Shown here piece after piece: positions 16,427 to 25,707 of a DNA stretch of 64,000 nucleotides. Positions within the stretch are counted from its first letter, which is position 1. Each line of letters starts with the position of its first letter. Under the pieces are notes generated by a model. It had not been told where the DNA came from, ran no database searches, and was given only the letters and a program-made list of their open reading frames with translations. The position numbers were made by a program, and so were the translations under genes. Origin of the DNA: an uncultured Fodinibius sp. (lineage in GTDB: Bacteria; Bacteroidota; Rhodothermia; Balneolales; Balneolaceae); NCBI GenBank assembly GCA_913057775.1, contig CAJXOG010000006.1, positions 62,001-126,000 of the forward strand, written 5' to 3'.

Positions 16427-17638
16427 ATGAAAAAACGAATTACACTTTTTGTATTTGCACTACTACTTGGATTAAGTACCGTTGCACAAGCCCAAGTGGC
16501 TGTGCAGGCTGATACGCTTTACACCATGGAAGGCGACAAGATTGTAAATGGTATTGTCCTTATCACTAACGACAAGATTGAAGCAGTGGGCTCAGCCTCA
16601 CAAATTGAAATCCCATCTGATTATGAAACCCATCAGGCTTCGGTTGTTACGCCGGGTTTAGTGGATGCGCACAGCGTGGTAGGACTGGCGGGAATATACA
16701 ATCGGGATGATGATCAGGATCAATTGGAGACTTCAGATCCTATCCAACCCGAACTGCGAGCCATTGATGCCTACAACGCCCGTGAGCAACTGGTGAAATT
16801 TGTCCTCGATAAAGGAGTAACGACGACCCATACAGGTCACGGTCCCGGAGCCTTAGCCAGCGGACAAACGATGATTGCCAAAACGCCTTATAACACGGTT
16901 GAAGATGCACTCGTAGATTCCGCAACCACCGTCGCCTTTACACTTGGCTCTACCGTTGGACGTTATTTTGACAGCCCCGGCACAAGTGCCAAAGGGATTG
17001 CGATGCTCCGGCAAAAGTTTATTGATGCGCAGGAATACCTCGAAAAACGTCAGGCTGACGACCCCGATAAGCGTCCCGCAAAAGATTTAAAAATGGAAGC
17101 CATGGCTGATGTACTCAATGGCGAACTTACGGCCTTGATAACCGCTCAGCGTTCTAACGATATTATGTCGGCCCTGCGACTGCAGGAAGAATTCGGCTTT
17201 GATATGATTCTGGACGGAGCGGCCGAAGCATATTTATTATTAGATGAAATCAAGAAAGCCGGAGTACCGGTTATTATTCATCCCACCATGGTACGCACCT
17301 ATGGTGCTACCCAGAACGCCAGCTTTACTACAGCCAGTAAATTAGCGGAAGCAGGTATTCCCTTTGCTTTTCAAAGCGGATTTGAAAGTTATGTACCTAA
17401 AACCCGAATTATTCTCTACGAAGCGGCCATCGCCACCAGTTATGGACTTGAGCGAGAAAAAGCTTTGTATGCGCTGACCAAAGCTCCCGCAGAAATTCTG
17501 GGAATATCTAACCGTGTTGGATCGCTGGCGGAAGGTAAAGACGCTGATCTCGTACTATTTGACGGGGACCCACTTGAATATACGACCCATATTAGTTCTG
17601 TAATCGTAGACGGAAAAGTCGTAAAGGAAAAAGAGTAG
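16427..17638 (+). CDS. Exported amidohydrolase-like pseudoenzyme
   Basis: From the ATG at 16427 the protein has 403 residues and a clear signal peptide (MKKRITLFVFALLLGLSTVAQAQ); an in-frame ATG at 16373 adds 18 residues and hides that signal. It aligns throughout with the upstream amidohydrolase, including the C-terminal GSLAEGKDADLVLFDGDP block. The metal sites are gone: GLVDSHSHIG becomes GLVDAHSVVG, VHYHTHRHYD becomes LITAQRSND, LHHVSEAW becomes LDGAAEAY, and GYHTDA becomes FAFQSGF. I therefore predict no metal-dependent hydrolysis. It may bind substrate or stabilise the active paralogue 80 bases upstream. A terminator follows. Confidence 0.85.
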   Translation: MKKRITLFVFALLLGLSTVAQAQVAVQADTLYTMEGDKIVNGIVLITNDKIEAVGSASQIEIPSDYETHQASVVTPGLVDAHSVVGLAGIYNRDDDQDQLETSDPIQPELRAIDAYNAREQLVKFVLDKGVTTTHTGHGPGALASGQTMIAKTPYNTVEDALVDSATTVAFTLGSTVGRYFDSPGTSAKGIAMLRQKFIDAQEYLEKRQADDPDKRPAKDLKMEAMADVLNGELTALITAQRSNDIMSALRLQEEFGFDMILDGAAEAYLLLDEIKKAGVPVIIHPTMVRTYGATQNASFTTASKLAEAGIPFAFQSGFESYVPKTRIILYEAAIATSYGLEREKALYALTKAPAEILGISNRVGSLAEGKDADLVLFDGDPLEYTTHISSVIVDGKVVKEKE

Positions 17639-17650
17639 AAAACCCTAGAC

Positions 17651-17719
17651 CCTCAGGATTTAAAACTTTTGAATCTCCTATTTAATCTTCAGATCTTAGT
17701 ACAATCCTGAGGTTTTTTT
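17651..17719 (+). terminator. Terminator-like hairpin after the amidohydrolase pair
   Basis: CCTCAGGATT (17651-17660) pairs with AATCCTGAGG (17703-17712), followed by seven T residues. The loop is long (42 bases), so efficiency is uncertain. Confidence 0.6.
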
Positions 17720-17732
17720 CCAAAAATTTAAG

Positions 17733-18719
17733 TCAATTATAAGCTTTGCGAATTGTTCTGCGGAGCTTTTCTTTGGTATTTTCCTCCGTAAAAGCGTGAT
17801 CAATAGCCTCAAGATTACAGCGTAAAAACTGATCAGTATCCCAGTCAAAAAGATCAGAGAGCGTTTGGTATTCCTCATCTAAGGTTACATTAGAAATAGT
17901 TCGTGTATCTGTATTTACACTCAGCGAAATTCCTTTTTTGTAAAGAGAATTAATGGAATGATCAAAAATAGTATCAAAAACATTGGTTTGGACATTGCTT
18001 GTAGGGCAAACCTCCAAATGGATGTCGTGCTCTTTTAAATAATCAAGCAACTCATCATCTTCTGCACTTCGAACGCCATGACCAATCCGAGAAGGCTTAA
18101 AATGCTCAAGCGTTTCCCAAACGCTTTCTGCTCCACAGGCTTCTCCCGCGTGAGCCGTACAGCTTAATCCTTTTTCATTCGCATATTCAAAAGCAGAAAT
18201 ATGATTATCGATGGGGAAACCCGCTTCGTCGGCAGCAATATCAAAACCCACCACCCTACTGCCGGAAAACTGTTCCACAAGCTTAACCGTTTCCATACTC
18301 TGCTCCTCAGAATAATTGCGCAACGTACATAATATAATACCGGCCTCAATTCCCGTTTCTTTTACTTGCTCCTCCATCGCTTTATTTACGGTGTCTACGA
18401 CTTCTTCAGCCGACAGATCTTGACGTGTATGCAGCAGCGGAGCAAAACGAACTTCCGCGTAGATTACATTATCAGACTGTAATTGTTTAAATAAATCTTT
18501 CGTCACCAATTGCAGTGCTTCCCGATCTTGCATCAAGGCTACAGCGCTTTCGGATCGACTTATATAATCTGCCAAATTCTGGCATTTATCCGGGGCAATA
18601 AACTGATCACGATACTTCTTTTCGCTTATTTGAGGATCTAATTGCTGTACCACATCAAAACTTAGCGAACAGTCCAAATGCAGGTGTAGCTCAACTTTGG
18701 GAAGAGCAGAAAATGCCAT
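17733..18719 (-). CDS. Adenosine deaminase family protein
   Basis: The 328-residue protein has the adenosine deaminase TIM-barrel motifs in order: ELHLHLDCSL (metal His pair), the HAGE motif with catalytic Glu, RIGHGVR, HLEVCPTSN and SVNTDTR. It should hydrolyse adenosine to inosine and ammonia using one zinc ion. The usual HLHLDG reads HLHLDC here, and the NTDD pair reads NTDT; the TDxR spelling is also found in other bacterial members, so activity is likely kept, but a different purine substrate (aminodeoxyfutalosine, N6-modified adenine nucleosides) is possible. It is monocistronic on the minus strand with no signal peptide. Confidence 0.85.
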   Translation of the reverse strand: MAFSALPKVELHLHLDCSLSFDVVQQLDPQISEKKYRDQFIAPDKCQNLADYISRSESAVALMQDREALQLVTKDLFKQLQSDNVIYAEVRFAPLLHTRQDLSAEEVVDTVNKAMEEQVKETGIEAGIILCTLRNYSEEQSMETVKLVEQFSGSRVVGFDIAADEAGFPIDNHISAFEYANEKGLSCTAHAGEACGAESVWETLEHFKPSRIGHGVRSAEDDELLDYLKEHDIHLEVCPTSNVQTNVFDTIFDHSINSLYKKGISLSVNTDTRTISNVTLDEEYQTLSDLFDWDTDQFLRCNLEAIDHAFTEENTKEKLRRTIRKAYN

Positions 18720-18937
18720 ATCAGTATTTAATTAACAGTTTAAAATAAAGCTCTGGAAAATCGTAAAATTATCAGAAAGCACAAACAGGATTTGCCATGG
18801 ATCAGCAAGATATTCCTGTTTTTTTGCTTGCGCTGATTTGATATCATCAACGTTTCTAAGTGGTGCTCGGGTTCCTTATTTTGCATGGCAATATAAATCA
18901 GCTATTAAATCATCCGTTTTAGCATTATCGATCATTC

Positions 18938-20830
18938 ATGACGTATCTTTCCACTGAAAACCTGTCAAAGAATTACGGACACAAGATATTATTTGAAGGA
19001 CTTACTTTTGGGATTTCCGAAGGTGAAAAAACAGCACTCATTGCCGAAAATGGCACGGGTAAATCTACGCTTCTTCATATTTTAGCCGGCAAGGAAACGC
19101 CGGACGAAGGCAAGGTGATGATTCAAAATGACGTCAGCATCGGATTTTTGGAACAGGATCCTCAACTCGACGAGAGCCTCACCATCCGCGATTATATAGC
19201 GCAGAGCAACAATGAAATGGTGCGTCTGATTCAGGAATATGAACGTGCCGCCGAAGCTCAGGCCCAGAATTACAACCAAGAAACACAAGAAGCTTTTCAA
19301 AAAGTAGCCTCTAAAATGGATGCCGCTAATGCCTGGGACTACGAACAACGTATGGAGCAGATACTTGGAAAGCTTAATATTCACGATCTTGATCAGTCCA
19401 TTGCTACCCTTTCGGGCGGACAGCGAAAGCGCGTGGCCTTGGCTTTTGTCTTGCTGGATAACCCCGACATGCTTATTCTTGATGAGCCGACCAACCATCT
19501 TGATGTGGAGATGATCGAATGGCTGGAAGACTACCTAAAATCAACGAATAAAACCCTGCTGATGGTAACGCACGATCGGTATTTCCTGGACAGGGTGTGT
19601 GATCACATTATCGAGCTGGAAAACGGGAAACTCTATCATCACCAAGGAAATTATCAGTACTTTTTGCAGAAACGCGCCGAACGGCGTGAAATAGAACGCA
19701 AGCGTGCCCACAAAGCAAATCAATTGTATAAGCAAGAGCTGGAATGGATGCGCCGATCACCCAAAGCACGGACCAGCAAATCAAAATCGCGGATCGATGA
19801 TTTCAAAGAGCTGGAAGATGAACTCGATACCGGGCCCGATGGACCCAAACTACGCCTACAGATGGATATGCAGCGCATGGGCGGTAAAATTTTGGAACTG
19901 CTCAATGTATCCAAAAGTTACGGTGAGGAGGAAATTCTAGACAGTTTTTATTACGACTTTGAGAAGGGAGAACGCATCGGTATCATCGGTGAAAACGGCG
20001 TTGGTAAAAGCACCTTTCTAAAAATCCTCACCGGCGAAGAACCGTTTGATTCCGGCAAACGGCGCGCAGGCGAAACGATCGTCTTTGCTCATTATCGTCA
20101 GGAAGGTCTCGATTTCGATGAAGATCAGCGTGTGATTGATGTCATCGAAGAGGTGCGAAAAGTGGTGGAACTCGCGGATGGATCAAAGATATCAGCATCA
20201 CAGTTCCTCAAGCACTTCATGTTTACTTCTGATATGCAATATACGCCGGTTAAAAATCTAAGCGGTGGAGAAAAACGTCGACTAAGCCTGATGATGGTGT
20301 TATTGGAAAACCCAAATTTTCTGGTCCTTGATGAACCTACCAACGATTTGGATCTTCTTACACTCAATAAGCTCGAAGAGTTTTTAATGGGATTTGAAGG
20401 CTGTCTGATTATCGCATCACACGACCGCTTTTTTATGGACAAGCTGGTTGACCACTACCTCATTTTTGAGGGTCAAGGAAAAGTTCATGATCATCACGGT
20501 TCCTACGAAGAATACCGTCAGCTGAAGAAAGAACGTGAAGCCGAAGAGCGCGCTAAAAAGAAGGCGGATTCTTCCACATCCCAGAATGGTAAGAAAAAAA
20601 TATCCGGCAATTATGATGAACGCCTAAGCTATAACGAACGCCGAGAGTATAATAAGCTGGAAGACAAAATTGCAGAGCTGGAAGAAAAGAAAAAAAAGCT
20701 CGAAGCCGAAATTAGCAGTGGCAATTTAGATCACGAGGAGCTTCGAGAAAAGTCGGATGAATACTCAGCTTTGAAAGCTGAAATTGAGGAATATACTGAG
20801 CGCTGGTTTGAATTGGCAGAGCGAGCTTAA
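18938..20830 (+). CDS. uup: ABC-F family ATPase, Uup type
   Basis: The 630-residue protein has two ABC ATPase domains and no membrane segments. The first has Walker A ENGTGKST (37-44) and LSGGQ; the second has ENGVGKST and LSGGE. A charged interdomain linker (KRAHKANQLYKQELEWMRRSP) follows the first domain. The C-terminus, after about residue 540, is a Lys-rich linker and a coiled coil of two long helices (NKLEDKIAELEEKKKK..., ALKAEIEEYTERW), the feature that marks Uup among ABC-F proteins. ABC-F proteins act on the ribosome; Uup is also linked to transposon-excision frequency and DNA or ribosome quality control in E. coli. It is a single gene with no obvious operon partners. Confidence 0.85.
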   Translation: MTYLSTENLSKNYGHKILFEGLTFGISEGEKTALIAENGTGKSTLLHILAGKETPDEGKVMIQNDVSIGFLEQDPQLDESLTIRDYIAQSNNEMVRLIQEYERAAEAQAQNYNQETQEAFQKVASKMDAANAWDYEQRMEQILGKLNIHDLDQSIATLSGGQRKRVALAFVLLDNPDMLILDEPTNHLDVEMIEWLEDYLKSTNKTLLMVTHDRYFLDRVCDHIIELENGKLYHHQGNYQYFLQKRAERREIERKRAHKANQLYKQELEWMRRSPKARTSKSKSRIDDFKELEDELDTGPDGPKLRLQMDMQRMGGKILELLNVSKSYGEEEILDSFYYDFEKGERIGIIGENGVGKSTFLKILTGEEPFDSGKRRAGETIVFAHYRQEGLDFDEDQRVIDVIEEVRKVVELADGSKISASQFLKHFMFTSDMQYTPVKNLSGGEKRRLSLMMVLLENPNFLVLDEPTNDLDLLTLNKLEEFLMGFEGCLIIASHDRFFMDKLVDHYLIFEGQGKVHDHHGSYEEYRQLKKEREAEERAKKKADSSTSQNGKKKISGNYDERLSYNERREYNKLEDKIAELEEKKKKLEAEISSGNLDHEELREKSDEYSALKAEIEEYTERWFELAERA

Positions 20831-20855
20831 AAGATACAATCTACAATCTTTGTCC

Positions 20856-21635
20856 CTAAAAAGATAAATTAACACTTAACGCCACGCTGTTTCGACTGGC
20901 AACCGGCATTATTTCCACTCGATCAGACTGTATCTTCAGATGTTTTTTTGATAGATGATAGGCCATCGTGAATCCGATGGCTGCACCTGCTGTAACATCA
21001 CTTAACCAATGACGTCCCTTGGCAACACGAGCAATAGCCGTCCCCACTGGAATTGCCATCAGAGAATATGTTATCGGTCCGGGATAATAGATGACCCACG
21101 GCGTTACTAATGCAAATGCAGTAGCTGTATGCCCTGACGGAAATGATGTATAACCAAGCTCTGCTATCTGAATATTGTATGGACCACCTTGGTGATAAGG
21201 ACGTTTACGTGCTAACAAGAACTTACCTGCCCCTACCACAGCCTTGCTCATAAATAACGATTGCAAAGAAGTAAAAGCAGCATCCTGAAATTTAGTATTA
21301 TTGGTAAGCAGTGAAGTACCAAAAATACCCGCCGAAACCGGTAATACAGTTTCCCAAGCTCCCCATCGATTGGTGAAATCAAGTATCGGGGATTGAGAAT
21401 AATGCCGCCGCATACTGTTGCTTATATTAGCATCAGTAACCGACATTGCAGCTATCCCCATCCCAAATGAAGCCATTGTTAAAAGTTGGTCGGACTGAAC
21501 ATTCGAAACCATGTTCACAGGATCACCTTTAAGCCACCGCAAAAAACGACTGTTATCTTGCTGACAGTAGGCGCACTTTATACCGACCAACAAAACAAGC
21601 AGTGCTATAAATGATATGACTATTTCCTTCTTCAC
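20856..21635 (-). CDS. PAP2-superfamily membrane phosphatase
   Basis: The protein carries the three PAP2 motifs: ARKRPYHQG (motif 1), TSFPSGHTATAF (motif 2, PSGH) and AKGRHWLSDVTAG (motif 3, RHxxxD). It should remove a phosphate from a lipid such as phosphatidic acid or undecaprenyl pyrophosphate on the outer side of a membrane. I prefer the GTG at 21635, which gives a signal peptide (VKKEIVISFIALLVLLVG...YCQQ); the ATG at 21689 would add 18 hydrophobic residues in front. The stop lies 26 bases from the convergent uup stop with no clear terminator between. Cannot tell lipid phosphatase from acid phosphatase activity. Confidence 0.82.
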   Translation of the reverse strand: MKKEIVISFIALLVLLVGIKCAYCQQDNSRFLRWLKGDPVNMVSNVQSDQLLTMASFGMGIAAMSVTDANISNSMRRHYSQSPILDFTNRWGAWETVLPVSAGIFGTSLLTNNTKFQDAAFTSLQSLFMSKAVVGAGKFLLARKRPYHQGGPYNIQIAELGYTSFPSGHTATAFALVTPWVIYYPGPITYSLMAIPVGTAIARVAKGRHWLSDVTAGAAIGFTMAYHLSKKHLKIQSDRVEIMPVASRNSVALSVNLSF

Positions 21636-21765
21636 TTTTCGATATATAACAATAACCAAATTAAAAACAAACACTTGCCGGCAAAACACTGATTATTGAC
21701 TTTTTAATCTTACTGATCTCCTTGCTATAATAATATTACTATGAAAAATATCTAATTTTAAAACT

Positions 21766-22035
21766 ATGGAACCTAAGGAAATTCCTATTGACGGAACGCT
21801 TGACCTGCATACTTTTAAACCCGAAGAACTGGGCTCACTCATTCCCGATTATATAAATGAATGCCTGCAAGAAGACATCTACGAGATTCGCATTATCTAC
21901 GGTAAAGGAACAGGTAACCTTCGGCGTTCGGTGCATGCTCTTCTTGATAGAAATGACAAGGTACAATCGTACTCCCTGGCTAACGATCGCAGCGGATGGG
22001 GAGCCACTATTGCCTCGCTTAAAAAAGACTCATAA
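21766..22035 (+). CDS. Small Smr-domain protein
   Basis: The 89-residue protein is a single Smr domain: it has the DLH motif (GTLDLHTFKPEEL, usually DLHG), the long helix PDYINECLQE, then strand/loop IRIIYGKGTGNLRRSVHALL with the GKGTG signature, and the C-terminal strand. Smr domains, named for MutS2, nick or bind DNA or RNA, and stand-alone ones have been linked to ribosome-collision rescue as endonucleases. The full DLHG/GKGxG pair is nearly intact, so nuclease activity is possible. It is followed 66 bases later by a small membrane protein gene on the same strand. Confidence 0.85.
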   Translation: MEPKEIPIDGTLDLHTFKPEELGSLIPDYINECLQEDIYEIRIIYGKGTGNLRRSVHALLDRNDKVQSYSLANDRSGWGATIASLKKDS

Positions 22036-22101
22036 CTTCTTGTCCGTTGTTATACAGATAATCAGTTTAATACTAAGCTGGCGCAATCCAAAACCAAAAA
22101 T

Positions 22102-22383
22102 ATGGTAGTTGTTGTCATTGTAACAGCCATAATCCTATTTCTCCTGATTCTCTTAGGGTACAATGCTTTTGTAAGCTACAAGTGGCATAAAAATAACTTA
22201 GGAGAGCAATACAAATCTGAAGCCGAACATTTCTACTGGTGCTTTATTTATTATAATCCCAACGATCCTCGACTCTTTAAACCTCGCGGTGGAGAATACA
22301 CCCTCAATTTTACCAGACCCACAGCAATTATAGCTACAACACTATTAGTCGGTGGTTATATTCTTGCCGTGATTTATTTGTAG
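22102..22383 (+). CDS. Small membrane protein, DUF5808-like
   Basis: The 93-residue protein has an N-terminal membrane helix (VVVIVTAIILFLLILLGYN) and a C-terminal one (PTAIIATTLLVGGYILAVIYL). Between them lies a conserved-looking motif, YYNPNDPRLFKPRGGEYTLNF, which resembles the DUF5808 signature (NPDDPRxFVPxR...WTLNF). That family has no known biochemical function. The central loop probably faces one side of the membrane as a hairpin. It may be co-transcribed with the Smr gene. I am sure it is a real gene, less sure of the family. Confidence 0.72.
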   Translation: MVVVVIVTAIILFLLILLGYNAFVSYKWHKNNLGEQYKSEAEHFYWCFIYYNPNDPRLFKPRGGEYTLNFTRPTAIIATTLLVGGYILAVIYL

Positions 22384-22399
22384 GCAGAAATTCCATAGA

Positions 22400-23065
22400 T
22401 CATTTACGAAGCATAAACATAATCGGGAGTGTGAATTGAACACGAACCGGGACTCCCCGCTGCTCACCGGGTTCAAACTTCGCTAATTTTGCAACACGAA
22501 CTGCTTCCTCGTCACATCCTCCTCCGATACCACGAATAACTCTCGGATCTTCTACTTCTCCTTTTTCATTGACGACAAACTGTACTATCACACGCCCCTC
22601 TATACCAGCTTTTTGGGCCCTGTCAGGATATATAATTTTCTTCTGAAGTTCTGCCAAACTGGATTTCATTTTGGGCATTTTTTCTACCGAAACGAAGAAA
22701 TCCTCTTCCTCTTCTTCAACAGCTTCTTCCTCCTGAGGTGGCGGTGGCATTTCCAGGGACTCCTCCAGATCAATTTCCGCATCAATATTAATTTCTACAT
22801 CCTCAATAATCTCATCGTTGGGAACACCCACGGGAACCTGTGGCCGTGGCGGTGGAGGTGGACGATTTTGCTGCTCGGTTTGTACTACCTCTTCCATCTC
22901 AACAACCTCCTGCTCACCCTTAAACGTCACTTCAGATTTCTTTATATCAAAGTCTATTTTTGTAAGCCCTATAAATATCAGAAGCGATATAACAAGACCT
23001 AATTCCCAGAAAATTCTGTAATATGTTCTGAGATCATATTTGGGGTTTTTCATATCTGAATACAT
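22400..23065 (-). CDS. tonB: TonB-family energy transducer
   Basis: The 221-residue protein starts at the ATG at 23065, chosen because an AAGGAGG ribosome-binding site lies 5 bases upstream; an in-frame ATG at 23137 has none. It has a short cytoplasmic N-terminus, one membrane helix (WELGLVISLLIFIGL), a Pro-rich segment (PPPPPRPQVPVG and PPPPQEEE), a Glu-rich stretch, and a C-terminal TonB domain with the YPDRAQKAGIEGRVIVQF block. It should transmit proton-motive force to outer-membrane TonB-dependent receptors. No exbB, exbD or receptor gene is adjacent, so it probably works with a complex encoded elsewhere. Confidence 0.9.
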   Translation of the reverse strand: MYSDMKNPKYDLRTYYRIFWELGLVISLLIFIGLTKIDFDIKKSEVTFKGEQEVVEMEEVVQTEQQNRPPPPPRPQVPVGVPNDEIIEDVEINIDAEIDLEESLEMPPPPQEEEAVEEEEEDFFVSVEKMPKMKSSLAELQKKIIYPDRAQKAGIEGRVIVQFVVNEKGEVEDPRVIRGIGGGCDEEAVRVAKLAKFEPGEQRGVPVRVQFTLPIMFMLRK

Positions 23066-23070
23066 AACAA

Positions 23071-23077
23071 CCTCCTT
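23071..23077 (-). promoter_or_regulatory. Strong Shine-Dalgarno site fixing the TonB start
   Basis: On the minus strand AAGGAGG precedes ATG with a 5-base gap. Most genes here have weak or no Shine-Dalgarno sequence, so this one decides between alternative starts. Confidence 0.75.
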
Positions 23078-23137
23078 TTTAATTGGAGAGCCGAAAACAG
23101 ATAGCTTATCAAACATTAAAATGTAATTCGATATCAA

Positions 23138-23506
23138 TCCTATGTTTTCAAGCCTCTTCTAATAGTAGTATTACAAGAATCAGACCATTCTTTAATACTT
23201 ATCAGGGGTGCGCTCAATCCTCCAGACAAGGCATTTTTAGGTACCCCAAATGTTACTATTGCAATAGTGCAAGAGTTGCTTCAACCAGACTTGTAGTTAT
23301 GCATGACTAAAGAAGACAGCTCTTGTCCTATCTTCTTTGAATAATGTGAAAAAGATCTGATGAAAATTGATTAACTCTTGAATACTATTGTATGATGTAT
23401 TACAGTTTTAAACCCAACTTATACCCAATATTTATTGTTTCGGGTCATCCAAATTTCTTTATATTCAACTGATCGAGACCAAATCATTTAATTAACTTCT
23501 TGTACG
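23138..23506. other. Intergenic region with a start-less open frame
   Basis: The gap before the M3 peptidase gene holds a plus-strand frame open from 23120 to a TAG near 23308, with no ATG/GTG/TTG start near its beginning. Its protein-like tail (GALNPPDKAFLGTPN, then VTIAIVQELLQPDL) looks more like coding DNA than random AT-rich spacer, but the opposite strand is also largely open. It could be a decayed gene. I do not recognise it. The remaining ~200 bases are AT-rich and should contain the peptidase promoter. Confidence 0.3.
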
Positions 23507-25645
23507 ATGAAAATTACTCAACTTTTAATTTTATCGCTGGCGTTTAGCCTATTGCTATCCTCCTGCGATCAATCCAACAGTGAAACAGATTCGATGAATA
23601 ATAATCCCCTTTTTTCTGCAAGTTCCCTTCCCTTTGAAGCTCCTGATTTTGATGCCATAAAAGTTGAGCATTATCGCCCTGCTTTTGAAAAAGGAATGAA
23701 ACAGGAACTGGAAGAAATGGAAACTATCGCTACCAATCCCGAGCCACCGACTTTTGAAAATACCATTGTAGCAATGGAAAAAAGCGGGGAACTACTTCGA
23801 CGAACAAGCTCTGTCTTTTATAATCTCACCTCTGCTCATACCAATGATCAAATTCAGGAAATACAGTCAGAAATGGCCCCTAAGCTGGCCGCCCATTCTG
23901 ATGATATCCTGCTTAATGCTAATCTTTTTGAGCGCGTAAAAACCCTTTACCAAAAACGAGACGAACTTGAGCTGGATGAAGCCTCACTGAAACTTCTTGA
24001 GGACACCCATCGCGAATTCGTCCGCGCTGGAGCCGAGCTTTCGGAAGAAGAAAAAGAACGTATGCGTGAAATCAATGAACGTGTTTCTACGCTTACGACT
24101 CAATTCCAGGATAATCTACTTGAGATAACAAAAGAACGGGCTGTTTTGGTTGATGATGTTGATAAACTGGACGGACTCAGCGAAGATCGTATTTCAGCAG
24201 CAAAAGAAGCCGCTGAAGAACGCGATGAAGAAGGTAAGTATCTGCTAACTATCACCAACACCACGCGCGTGCCCATTTTAAAGAGTCTGAATAATCGTGA
24301 TTTGCGCGAGCGTGTATGGAAAGCCTCTGCCTATCGCGGTATTGGACAAGATGGCGGGATCGACAATCGTCCCATTATTCTGGAATTGGCCAAACTGCGT
24401 GCCGAAAAAGCAAACTTACTGGGATACGAGAACTTTGCCGCTTATAAACTCGATCCCCAAACGGCTAAAACACCGGATGCCGCACTGGATATGCTTACGG
24501 ATCTTATTCCGCCGGTAATCCAAAACTCACAAAATGAAGCTGATGCCATTACAGAAATGATGCGAAAAGATGGGATCGATGAAGAGGTCCAACCGTGGGA
24601 CTGGAATTACTATGCTGAAAAAGTTCGCAAGGCAGAATACAATATCGATGAGTCGGAAGTACGTCCCTATTTTGAGCTAGACCGTGTGCTAAAAGACGGC
24701 GTATTCCATACCATGGAAAAACTATTTGGTATCACTTTTGAAGAACGAAATGATCTTCCGGTATATCATCCCGACGTGCGAACATTTAATGTATATGACG
24801 AAAACGGCGAACAAATCGGGCTGTTTTACGCTGATTATTTTGAGCGCGACTCCAAGCGTGGTGGAGCCTGGATGAACTCATTTGTTTCGCAATCACATCT
24901 TCTGGGCAAAAAGCCGGTGATTGTAAACGTCATGAATATCCCACCACCCGCCAAAGGAGAACCTGCCCTCGTCAGCTTTGACAATGTGACAACTATGTTC
25001 CACGAAATGGGGCACGCCGTGCACGGACTTTTCTCCGATGTAAAGTATCCATCACAATCAGGAACCTCCGTACCCCGCGACTTTGTAGAATTTCCATCCA
25101 CCTTTGAAGAAGACTGGGCTATACAGCCAAAAGTACTCGAGAATTATGCCATCCACTACGAAACCGGGGAGCAAATTCCACAAGGCTTGCTCGACAAAGT
25201 CATAGAAGCCAGTAACTTTAACCAAGGCTTTGATACCCAGGAATACCTGGCGGCCACTATGCTCGATATGGAATGGCACCTGCTGGGTCAAGATGATATC
25301 CCGCAAGATGTACAGACATTTGAAAACAATGCCCTTGCAAAATACGATCTGGACATGCAGGCCATACCGCCAAGATATAAATCGCCCTATTTTGCTCATA
25401 TTTTTTCCGGGGGATACGCTGCCAATTACTACGCCTACATCTGGAGCGAAGTACTTGCCGCTGATGCCTTTGCCTATATGATGGAGCAAGGCGGTTTGGA
25501 AAGAGAAAACGGCAATCGATTCCGTGAGTATATTCTTTCTCAGGGTGGCAGTGATGAAGCCATGGAACTCTATAAAGAGTATCGTGGCCAAGAACCGGAT
25601 GTCAAACATCTGTTGAAACGCAGAGGACTCGAGGTGGATAATTAA
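23507..25645 (+). CDS. dcp: Exported M3 family peptidyl-dipeptidase (Dcp-like)
   Basis: The 712-residue protein has a lipoprotein signal (LLILSLAFSLLLSSC, Cys20), so it is anchored on the periplasmic side. It shows the M3 zinc-peptidase core: HEMGHAVHG near residue 498 (HExxH) and the downstream glutamate in VEFPSTFEEDW. The GGYAANYYAYIWSEVLAADAF block near the C-terminus is typical of Dcp/oligopeptidase A. Dcp removes C-terminal dipeptides from short peptides; E. coli Dcp is about 680 residues. A lipid-anchored form fits extracytoplasmic peptide use. It is monocistronic and followed by a hairpin. PepF, another M3 enzyme, lies at 58-59.8 kb. Confidence 0.9.
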   Translation: MKITQLLILSLAFSLLLSSCDQSNSETDSMNNNPLFSASSLPFEAPDFDAIKVEHYRPAFEKGMKQELEEMETIATNPEPPTFENTIVAMEKSGELLRRTSSVFYNLTSAHTNDQIQEIQSEMAPKLAAHSDDILLNANLFERVKTLYQKRDELELDEASLKLLEDTHREFVRAGAELSEEEKERMREINERVSTLTTQFQDNLLEITKERAVLVDDVDKLDGLSEDRISAAKEAAEERDEEGKYLLTITNTTRVPILKSLNNRDLRERVWKASAYRGIGQDGGIDNRPIILELAKLRAEKANLLGYENFAAYKLDPQTAKTPDAALDMLTDLIPPVIQNSQNEADAITEMMRKDGIDEEVQPWDWNYYAEKVRKAEYNIDESEVRPYFELDRVLKDGVFHTMEKLFGITFEERNDLPVYHPDVRTFNVYDENGEQIGLFYADYFERDSKRGGAWMNSFVSQSHLLGKKPVIVNVMNIPPPAKGEPALVSFDNVTTMFHEMGHAVHGLFSDVKYPSQSGTSVPRDFVEFPSTFEEDWAIQPKVLENYAIHYETGEQIPQGLLDKVIEASNFNQGFDTQEYLAATMLDMEWHLLGQDDIPQDVQTFENNALAKYDLDMQAIPPRYKSPYFAHIFSGGYAANYYAYIWSEVLAADAFAYMMEQGGLERENGNRFREYILSQGGSDEAMELYKEYRGQEPDVKHLLKRRGLEVDN

Positions 25646-25676
25646 TATTTAGTCCAACACTCCCTATTATTTACTA

Positions 25677-25707
25677 TAGGCCGGGATTTGAATAAAATTC
25701 CGGCCTA
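25677..25707 (+). terminator. Hairpin after the M3 peptidase gene
   Basis: TAGGCCGG (25677-25684) pairs with CCGGCCTA (25700-25707), about 32 bases after the stop. The T-run after it is weak, so it may be a factor-assisted terminator or an RNA-stabilising hairpin. Confidence 0.55.
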
